Positions 43,019 to 49,182 of a stretch of DNA of 49,182 bases are shown piece after piece. The stretch comes from Gemmatimonadota bacterium (lineage in GTDB: Bacteria > Gemmatimonadota > Gemmatimonadetes > Longimicrobiales > Gaopeijiaceae). Within the stretch, counting starts at the first letter, position 1. Every line of letters begins with the position of its first letter. The translations under genes and the position numbers were made by a program. The notes below the pieces were generated by a model, which ran no database searches, was not told the origin of the DNA, and saw only the letters and a program-made list of their open reading frames with translations. The stretch lies in the NCBI GenBank assembly GCA_022826005.1, contig JAJDVT010000013.1:1-49182 (forward strand), written 5' to 3'.

Positions 43019-44047
43019 GTGAGCGAACCGGCCGTGGGCGACGGGGGCGCCGACCGCGCGGCGATCCTCGACCGCATTCTGGAGATGCTCGGCCGGGCGG
43101 GGTCGGTGGTCATTACCACGCACGCGAACGCGGATGGGGACGGGGCGGGGTCGGGGGTGGCGCTCGCGGCGTGGCTGCGGGCGAGGGGGACGGAGGCGTG
43201 GATCGTCAATCCGACTCCGTTTCCGGCGCCGTACGCCTTTCTGCTGCCGGATCCCGGTTGGGTTCTCGGGGCGAAGAGTGACGAGGCTGTGCGGCGCTGC
43301 CGTGAGGCCGGTCTGGCGGTGGTGGTGGACACGGCCGAGGTCCCGCGCATCGGGCGGGTGAAGTCGCTGATCCGCGACCTTCCCACGGTGGTGATCGACC
43401 ACCACCCGGGCGGGAAGCGGCCCATCGAGGGGGTTGTCCTGCGCGACCGGGAGGCATGCGCGGCGGGCGCGCTCGTCTTCGAGCTGATCGACCGGGCGGG
43501 CGGGCCGTGGAACGCCGCCATCGCGAGCGCGCTGTACATGGCCGTGCTGACCGACACCGGGGGCTTCCGCTTCCCGAACACGAACCCTGCGTGTCTGCGG
43601 GTCGCCGCGCGGCTGGTCGAACTGGGGGCCGTGCCGGAGGAGCTCTACCGGGCCGCGTACGGGCGGTTCCACCCGCGCCGCTTCGAGCTGCTGCGCGAGT
43701 CGCTTGCCACCCTGACGGTGCATGAGAGCGGCCGCATCGCGTGGATCACGGTGCCGAAGGACGCGTACGACCGCCTGGGCGCGACGGTAGAGGACCTGGA
43801 GGGGTTCGTGGATGTGCCGCGGAGCGTCGCCGGGGTCGAGGTCGCTATCCTCTTCCGCACCACCGCGGACCGGCGGATCAAGGTCTCGCTGCGCTCGCTG
43901 CCGCCGGTGGACGTGCGTGGGATCGCGGTCGAGCTGGGAGGCGGTGGCCATGTGCGGGCGGCGGCGGCGGTGGTGAAGGGACCGCTGGAGGCCGCGATGG
44001 ATCGCGTGATCGGGAGGGTGGAGGGGGTGGTTGGGGGGGAGCCGTAA
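43019..44047 (+). CDS. nrnA: DHH/DHHA1 phosphoesterase, NrnA-like
   Basis: The 342-residue protein starts at GTG 43019 with AGGAGAGG upstream. DHH-family metal motifs are present: ITTHANADGDGAGSG, VVVDTAEVPRIG, VVIDHHPGG and the DTGGFRFPNTN region. The C-terminal DHHA1 domain ends with GGGGHVRAAAA. These proteins degrade nanoRNA and/or dephosphorylate pAp. It follows coaE across a 15-bp tandem repeat. Confidence 0.92.
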   Translation: MSEPAVGDGGADRAAILDRILEMLGRAGSVVITTHANADGDGAGSGVALAAWLRARGTEAWIVNPTPFPAPYAFLLPDPGWVLGAKSDEAVRRCREAGLAVVVDTAEVPRIGRVKSLIRDLPTVVIDHHPGGKRPIEGVVLRDREACAAGALVFELIDRAGGPWNAAIASALYMAVLTDTGGFRFPNTNPACLRVAARLVELGAVPEELYRAAYGRFHPRRFELLRESLATLTVHESGRIAWITVPKDAYDRLGATVEDLEGFVDVPRSVAGVEVAILFRTTADRRIKVSLRSLPPVDVRGIAVELGGGGHVRAAAAVVKGPLEAAMDRVIGRVEGVVGGEP

Positions 44048-44178
44048 GGGCGTCGAACTCCCTTGAACCCGGGTTGGCCGGACCTGCGAGACGCGGACGC
44101 CACATGTTAAATTGGGCATTGTGACCGCAAAAGGCGCGGACCATCCGCACCTGGCCCGCAGGGAAGGCTTCAGCGACC

Positions 44179-44649
44179 ATGCACAGAGCGCCAATCAGAC
44201 CCGCCCCGGCTGTTGAGGCCGAAGCGGATCCAGGGGTCCCCGAGGCCCTTCCCCGGGCTGTGCGCAAGATGGCCGGCCGCCTGGGCCACGCCGCTATCGA
44301 TTGCCTCTGGATCTTCCCGCCGATGGTCCTTGGGCGGCGGGAGTGGGGCCTGGTCGCGGCCAGTTGCTTCGATCAGGGAGGGAGCCGCAGGGTGGTGACG
44401 GCACGCTACTCGGCGGAGAGAACCGGCCGAGGCCTCTACCTCGATACCCGACTGCTCGATGAGGGGGTGGCGCCGGCCGACCGTCTCCCCCGGGTGATGG
44501 AGGGGGTGGTCCGGCGCGGGCCGCAGCCACTGGGGAGCCCTCGCCTGGTGGAGCTGGGCGGTTGCGAGGACGCATTCGAATCGTTGATGGCGGACTATCC
44601 GGCGGAACTCTTCGAAGAGAACGTCGCCGGGCCGCGGGCACCGGATTGA
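44179..44649 (+). CDS. Hypothetical protein upstream of fur
   Basis: A 156-residue frame from ATG 44179 in the same direction as its neighbours, ending 13 bases before the Fur start. It has no signal peptide. A central region (LGHAAIDCLWIFPPMVLGRREWGLVAASCF, then RRVVTARYSAERTGRGLYLDTRL) looks like a compact folded domain. No family is recognised. The upstream gap (44048-44178) holds AT-rich ATGTTAAATT at about 44104-44113. Close spacing suggests co-transcription with fur. Confidence 0.65.
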   Translation: MHRAPIRPAPAVEAEADPGVPEALPRAVRKMAGRLGHAAIDCLWIFPPMVLGRREWGLVAASCFDQGGSRRVVTARYSAERTGRGLYLDTRLLDEGVAPADRLPRVMEGVVRRGPQPLGSPRLVELGGCEDAFESLMADYPAELFEENVAGPRAPD

Positions 44650-44662
44650 GGCGGTCGCAATC

Positions 44663-45220
44663 ATGAGATTCGGACCCGCAAACGTCGAGCCTTACCTGGC
44701 GATCTTCGGCCGGTACCTGCGCGAGCAGGGCCTTCCGGTCACGCAGCAGCGGAGGGCGGTGGCGAAGGCCGTCTTCACTTCGGCCAGGCACCAGTCGGTG
44801 GAGGATCTGGACAGGGTGCTGCGCGAGAACGACGTGCAACTTGGCAAGGCGACCATTTACCGCACACTGGACCTTCTGGTGCGCAGCGGGCTGGTCGAGG
44901 AGCACGATTTCGGGGAGGGCTTCAAGCGCTACGAGCACCGCCTTTCGCGGGATCCCGTCCACCATCACCTGGTGTGCATCGAGAGCGGCGAGGTGATCGA
45001 GTTCCGCAGCGAAGAGGTGCAGCGCATCGTCGAGGAGACCGCCTCCCGGCACGGCTTCCGCCCCACGCACCACAAGCTGGTGATCTTCGGCCTGAGCCGC
45101 GCCAGCCAGGAATCCGGTGCGGAGGTGCCCTACCGCGGCATCACCTGTCCCATCGAGGCGACCGGGTCCGGCGAGGCCGGCGCACGCCACGAAGCCAGCG
45201 GATCCGCCGACAACACCTGA
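44663..45220 (+). CDS. fur: Fur family transcriptional regulator
   Basis: The 185-residue protein has a winged-helix domain (YLREQGLPVTQQRRAVAKAVF, HQSVEDLDRVLRE, KATIYRTLDLLVRSGLVEEHDF) and the Fur dimerisation domain with its His-rich metal-binding site (RLSRDPVHHHLVCIESGEVIEF). The zinc CxxC pairs typical of classical Fur are not evident, since only single cysteines are seen, so it may be a Per-, Zur- or Fur-like member. A ~30-residue polar tail is extra. Confidence 0.9.
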   Translation: MRFGPANVEPYLAIFGRYLREQGLPVTQQRRAVAKAVFTSARHQSVEDLDRVLRENDVQLGKATIYRTLDLLVRSGLVEEHDFGEGFKRYEHRLSRDPVHHHLVCIESGEVIEFRSEEVQRIVEETASRHGFRPTHHKLVIFGLSRASQESGAEVPYRGITCPIEATGSGEAGARHEASGSADNT

Positions 45221-45230
45221 CCGCGCCTCC

Positions 45231-46346
45231 ATGCCCAACCGCCGGGACCCCACCACCGCCGCGCGCGCGGCCGAACGCACCATCCACCTGCTTCCTGGCG
45301 GGTCACGCGGCGCCGGAGTTGGCGGGTCGCCCGGCGCGCTGGACGGGCTGCCCTGGGAGCTCCCGCGCGTCTTCCTTGGACTCGACGGCGAGCGCGCCAC
45401 CCCGGAGGGCGCGGCCACCTGGATCCTGCCGGTCCCCTACGAGGCCACCACCAGCTGGGGATCCGGCACGCGGCTCGGCCCCCGCGCGATCATCGACGCG
45501 TCCCGCTACATCGAGCTCTACGATCACGAACTGGGCCGCGATCCGTCGCTCGACGGCGCGTACACCTTCCCCGCGCTGGAGCTCGCGCGCGGCGACGCGG
45601 CCCGCGCCATGGCCGAGCTGGAAGACGCCTGCAACCGCATCCTCGACGCGGCCGCGGGACGGCGCGTGATCATGATCGGGGGCGAGCATTCGGTCTCGGC
45701 GCCCGCGATCCTGGCCCACGCCAACCGCTCCCCGGAACGGCTCACGGTCCTCCAGTTCGACGCCCACCTCGACCTGCGCGAGAGCCTGGACGGCAGCCCG
45801 TTCTCCCACGCCTGCGCGATGGGGCGCGTCATCGACCGGGTCGATCTCGTCACGGTCGGCGCCCGCGGGATCAGCGGCGAGGAGTGGGCGGCCGCGTCGG
45901 CACGCGACAACGTCACCGTGATCACCGGCGAGGAGCTTGCGGGCGGCGTCGGGATGCCAGGGCACGGCGGCCCGGTGGGGCGGGTCCAGGACTCGTCGGG
46001 ACACGCCACCGGCACGCCCGCGCGAACGAAGGGCACACAGCGACGAACCGCCTCGGCCGTCCCTGGCGAGTTCTGGCTGGACCGCGCCATGGCCGCGCTC
46101 GGCGACCCGGTGTACATCACCTTCGACGTCGACTTCCTGGATCCTTCCCTCATGCCCTCCACCGGCACGCCCGAACCCGGCGGCGGCACCTGGCACCAGG
46201 CGCTGGCGCTGCTGCGGCGGGTCTTTGCGGAGCGGCGCGTCGTGGGAGCCGACGTGGTCGAATTCGCGCCGCTCCCTGGGCTCACCGCGCCAGACTTCAC
46301 GACCGCGAAGCTGATCTACAAGATGATCGGATATTGGAGCGGCTGA
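45231..46346 (+). CDS. speB: Agmatinase/arginase family ureohydrolase
   Basis: The 371-residue protein starts at ATG 45231, ten bases after the fur stop. Ureohydrolase metal motifs are present: IGGEHSVSAPAI, FDAHLDLRESL, and TFDVDFLDPSLMPSTGTPEPGG. It is longer than usual (about 300) because of a ~45-residue N-terminal extension and a ~40-residue low-complexity insert (GMPGHGGPVGRVQDSSGHATGT and on) before the last metal site. Likely agmatine or a related guanidino compound is hydrolysed to yield urea; the substrate is not certain. Confidence 0.87.
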   Translation: MPNRRDPTTAARAAERTIHLLPGGSRGAGVGGSPGALDGLPWELPRVFLGLDGERATPEGAATWILPVPYEATTSWGSGTRLGPRAIIDASRYIELYDHELGRDPSLDGAYTFPALELARGDAARAMAELEDACNRILDAAAGRRVIMIGGEHSVSAPAILAHANRSPERLTVLQFDAHLDLRESLDGSPFSHACAMGRVIDRVDLVTVGARGISGEEWAAASARDNVTVITGEELAGGVGMPGHGGPVGRVQDSSGHATGTPARTKGTQRRTASAVPGEFWLDRAMAALGDPVYITFDVDFLDPSLMPSTGTPEPGGGTWHQALALLRRVFAERRVVGADVVEFAPLPGLTAPDFTTAKLIYKMIGYWSG

Positions 46347-46371
46347 CGGGACGGAGTTCACCAGGCCATAC

Positions 46372-46410
46372 CGTAATGTACGCTTTACTATTTGTCATGT
46401 TTTCTTGACA
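46372..46410. promoter_or_regulatory. Tandem dyad element, copy E
   Basis: CGTAATGTACGCTTTACT (46372-46389) and TGTCATGTTTTCTTGACA (46393-46410) have centres 21 bp apart. The second fits TGTMA-N8-TKACA exactly; the first keeps GTAA/TTAC inner arms. It lies 26 bases after the ureohydrolase stop and 163 bases before the BNR gene. Confidence 0.55.
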
Positions 46411-46520
46411 TCTGGCGTCCGCGCGGCTCCGCCGCTGGCGCTCTTCGACCGTATCACCCGCGGCCGGCCACCCCAACGTCCCCCCGTCCCCCGGTGTCTA
46501 CTCTGGTACAAGTCGCGTCT

Positions 46521-46549
46521 GCGTGAACGGCACACGCGCGTGAACGGCA
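46521..46549. repeat. 12-bp direct repeat upstream of the BNR gene
   Basis: GCGTGAACGGCA occurs at 46521-46532 and 46538-46549, a 17-bp period, about 25 bases before the start codon of the BNR/VPS10-type gene. Confidence 0.5.
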
Positions 46550-46572
46550 TCCGCACGTCTCTGGAGCACCCA

Positions 46573-49182
46573 ATGAAACACCCGTCGCACCGCCTCCGCC
46601 TCCCGTCCCTCCTCGCGCTGCCCCTCGCCTGGCTCTGCATCGGCCTGGTCGGCGCCCCCCGCGCCACCGCCCAGCTCACCGCACAGGTCCCCGATGCCAT
46701 CTGGGAGACCTTCCGCTGGCGGTCCATCGGCCCCGTCAACATGGGCGGCCGGATCACCGACGTCGAAGGGCTGCCCCACCCGTCCAAGACCTTCTACGCG
46801 GCCGCGGCCGCGGGCGGGATCTGGAAGACCACGAACAACGGGATCACCTTCAAGTCCGTCTTCAACGATCCCCGCGTTGTGGCGATGGGCGACCTGGCGA
46901 TCGCGCCGAGCGACCCGGACCAGATCTGGGCGGGCACCGGCGAGGAGGACTCGCGCAACTCGATCTCGGCGGGAGGCGGCATCTTCAAGTCGACCGACGG
47001 CGGCGAGAGCTGGGAGTTCAAGGGGCTCCGCGAGACGCAGGTCATCGGGCGCATCGTGGTGAACCCGCTCGACCCGAACATCGTGTATGTGGCGGCGCTC
47101 GGGCACATCTGGGGCTCGAACCCGGAGCGCGGGCTCTACCGCACGACCGACGGCGGCGACAGCTGGGAGCTGGTCAAGTTCATCAGCGACAAGGCCGGCT
47201 TCGTCGACGTGGCGCTGCGTCCCGGCGAACCCGATGTCGTCTTCGCGGCCAGCTGGGAGCGAGTGCGCGGCCCCTGGTTCCTGAACAGCGGCGGCCCCGG
47301 AAGCGCCCTCTGGAAGTCGACCGACGGGGGCGACAGCTGGACGGAGGTCAGCGGCAACGGATTTCCGACCGCGACGAAGGGCCGGATCGGGCTCTCCATC
47401 AGCCAGAGCAACCCGGACGTCATGTACGCGATGGTCGAGGCCGAGGAGGACGAAGACGGCTCCGGCGGCAACGGGCTCTACCGCAGCGCGGACGGCGGCG
47501 ACAGCTGGGAGAAGGTGAACGACGCCAACACGCGGCCCTTCTACTACTCGCAGGTGCGCGTCGACCCGCTCGATCCGGACCGCGTCTATTTCTCGTCCAC
47601 GCCCGTCCTGTATTCGAATGACGGGGGACGGACGGCGGGCAACACCACCAACGGGATCCACGTCGACCATCACGCCATGTGGATCGACCCCGCCGACCCC
47701 GAGCGGATCGTGGTCGGCAACGACGGCGGCGTGGCGATCACCTACGACAAGGGGGGCAACTGGCGCTACCTGAATACGATGGCGCTGGGGCAGTTCTACG
47801 ACATCTCATACAACATGGACAAGCCGTACCGCGTCTGCGGCGGGCTGCAGGACAACGGGACCTGGTGCGGACCGAGCCGGCTCGCGTCGGGGCAGATCTC
47901 GAAATACCACTGGGCGACGATCAGCGGGGGCGACGGCTTCGTGACCGCGCAGGATCCCGAGGACCACAATCTGGTGTGGGCCGAGTCGCAGGGCGGGAAC
48001 ATGCGGCGGCTCAACCTGGCGACGCGGCAGAGCAACGGGCTGCGCCGGCCCAACTGGGAGGATGGATGGCGGCCGCTGCAGGACTCGATCGCGCTGCTGC
48101 TCGACGCCGGGGCCGCGGAGGACGATCCGCGGGTGGTGGCGTTCCGGGAGCAGGCGTCGGCGGACTCCGCGAACAGCATCATGCGCTGGAACTGGAACAC
48201 GCCCTTCTTCCAGTCGGTGCACGACCGCACCCACTTCTACGCGGCCGGCAACCGGGTGCTGAAGAGCACGAACCTGGGAGATGATCTCGAGATTATCTCG
48301 CCGGACCTGTCGTACGCGGACCCCGAGAAGATCGACGTGAGCACGCGCACGACGGGCGGGATCACCCGGGACGTGACCGGCGCGGAGACGCACGCCACGA
48401 TCACGGTGCTGGCCGAATCGCCGCTCGTGCAGGGGCGCCTGTACGCGGGGACCGACGACGGGCGCGTGTGGACCTCGCCGGACGACGGCGGCGAGTGGAT
48501 CGAGCTGACGGGCAACATCTCCGGCGTCCCCGAAGGCACGTACGTGAGCCGCGTCGAACCCTCCCGGCACGATCCGGACCGCGTCTACGTGTCCTTCGAC
48601 GGGCACCGCACGAATGACTTCACTCCGTACGTCCAGGTGTCGGACGACGGGGGCGAGACCTTCCGCTCCATCGCGGCGGGGCTGCCGACCGGCGCGCTCG
48701 ACTTCGTGCACGTGGTGCGCGAGGACCCGCGCAACGAAAACCTGCTCTTCGTGGGGACGGATCTGGCCGTGTACGCCTCGCTGGACCGGGGCGCGTCGTG
48801 GCGCCGCTTCATGGAGAGCATGCCGACGGTGCCGGTGCACGACCTGCGCATCCATCCCCGGGACCGGGAACTGATCGCCGGGACGCACGGGCGCTCGATC
48901 TGGATCGTGGACATCGCGCCGCTGCAGGACCTCACCATGCAGGTGCTGGCGGACGGGGCGGGGGCCTTCGAGCCCGCGCCGGCGTACAGCTTTGCCGAGG
49001 CGGCACGGGGTGGGGAGTCGTACGGGCAGGCGTGGTTCTCGCGGCCGACGCCGGGGGTGGGCGGCCGGATCAGTTATTACGTCGGGGAAGAGGTGGCTGA
49101 GGAGCTGGCTGCCGCGGCTGAAGCGGAGGCGGGGGATGAGGAGGCGGGTGGAGCGGGGGCGCAGGCGGCGCGGGCGGTGGCG
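46573..49182 (+). CDS. BNR/VPS10-type repeat (sortilin-like propeller) secreted protein, partial
   Basis: At least 870 residues from ATG 46573 (GGAG upstream) to the window edge. A signal peptide ends RATAQ. Many Asp-box motifs follow (KSTDGGESW, RTTDGGDSW, KSTDGGDSW, RSADGGDSW, TSPDDGGEW), forming two propellers typical of the VPS10/'glycosyl hydrolase' BNR family. It has the continuous GGLQDNGTWCGPS where the left-edge paralogue breaks off. The last ~30 residues visible are low-complexity Ala/Glu/Gly. Substrate unknown; some relatives are annotated as glycosyl hydrolases without experimental support. Confidence 0.9.
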   Translation, partial: MKHPSHRLRLPSLLALPLAWLCIGLVGAPRATAQLTAQVPDAIWETFRWRSIGPVNMGGRITDVEGLPHPSKTFYAAAAAGGIWKTTNNGITFKSVFNDPRVVAMGDLAIAPSDPDQIWAGTGEEDSRNSISAGGGIFKSTDGGESWEFKGLRETQVIGRIVVNPLDPNIVYVAALGHIWGSNPERGLYRTTDGGDSWELVKFISDKAGFVDVALRPGEPDVVFAASWERVRGPWFLNSGGPGSALWKSTDGGDSWTEVSGNGFPTATKGRIGLSISQSNPDVMYAMVEAEEDEDGSGGNGLYRSADGGDSWEKVNDANTRPFYYSQVRVDPLDPDRVYFSSTPVLYSNDGGRTAGNTTNGIHVDHHAMWIDPADPERIVVGNDGGVAITYDKGGNWRYLNTMALGQFYDISYNMDKPYRVCGGLQDNGTWCGPSRLASGQISKYHWATISGGDGFVTAQDPEDHNLVWAESQGGNMRRLNLATRQSNGLRRPNWEDGWRPLQDSIALLLDAGAAEDDPRVVAFREQASADSANSIMRWNWNTPFFQSVHDRTHFYAAGNRVLKSTNLGDDLEIISPDLSYADPEKIDVSTRTTGGITRDVTGAETHATITVLAESPLVQGRLYAGTDDGRVWTSPDDGGEWIELTGNISGVPEGTYVSRVEPSRHDPDRVYVSFDGHRTNDFTPYVQVSDDGGETFRSIAAGLPTGALDFVHVVREDPRNENLLFVGTDLAVYASLDRGASWRRFMESMPTVPVHDLRIHPRDRELIAGTHGRSIWIVDIAPLQDLTMQVLADGAGAFEPAPAYSFAEAARGGESYGQAWFSRPTPGVGGRISYYVGEEVAEELAAAAEAEAGDEEAGGAGAQAARAVA

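Noticed and set aside
1-49182. CRISPR arrays, rRNA and tRNA genes
   Set aside because: No regularly spaced identical repeats and no recognisable tRNA or rRNA sequence were seen on either strand.

Overview
The window is GC-rich, densely coded DNA. Its protein families suggest a Gemmatimonadota-like bacterium, possibly a Longimicrobiia/Palauibacter-type lineage: many secreted six-bladed beta-propeller proteins, BNR/VPS10-type repeat proteins, BlaI/M56 regulatory systems, lipoprotein amidohydrolases, DUF418 and DUF255. The assignment is inferred from gene content, since there is no rRNA or tRNA to check it.

Layout. At the left edge, the first 44 bases on the minus strand are the start of a tyrosine-recombinase-like integrase. 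Next to it is a BNR/VPS10-type gene cut off in mid-protein at about 206, so an integrated element probably begins here. Then come a propeller lipoprotein, an AAA_14/DUF4143 ATPase and an alpha/beta hydrolase with LacI-like operator palindromes upstream. From 15765 down to 5663 runs a ~10 kb minus-strand operon: lipoprotein amidohydrolase, BlaI repressor, M56 peptidase, an orphan C-terminal module, three more M56 peptidases and a propeller. All four M56 proteins carry C-terminal segments resembling the plug motif of TonB-dependent receptors. From 15.9 to 30 kb there are a further propeller, a flavin-binding protein, a VapBC-like pair, an amidohydrolase, DUF418, a DUF6384-like/coiled-coil pair and four more propeller lipoproteins, three of them a tandem operon. 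From 30 to 35 kb a plus-strand run holds two paralogous outer-membrane-like proteins, a MoeB/ThiF-rhodanese fusion, a coiled-coil membrane protein, a Gly-rich membrane protein and a small lipoprotein. From 35 to 46 kb is mostly housekeeping: fused 2-oxoacid dehydrogenase E1, DUF255, Fic, a DedA/VTT-like protein, CoaE, an NrnA-type DHH phosphoesterase, Fur and a ureohydrolase. A second, intact BNR/VPS10-type gene runs off the right edge.

Two regulatory signals stand out. First, a 39-bp element made of two TGTMA-N8-TKACA dyads with centres exactly 21 bp apart occurs at five separate loci; at three of them it overlaps the start of a secreted-protein gene. Second, the promoters of the amidohydrolase-blaI-M56 operon and of the triple-propeller operon share TACGAAGA-N6-TTGACA-N17-TAnnnT. 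This suggests that the M56/BlaI sensors and the propeller proteins are co-regulated, which is an inference from sequence alone.
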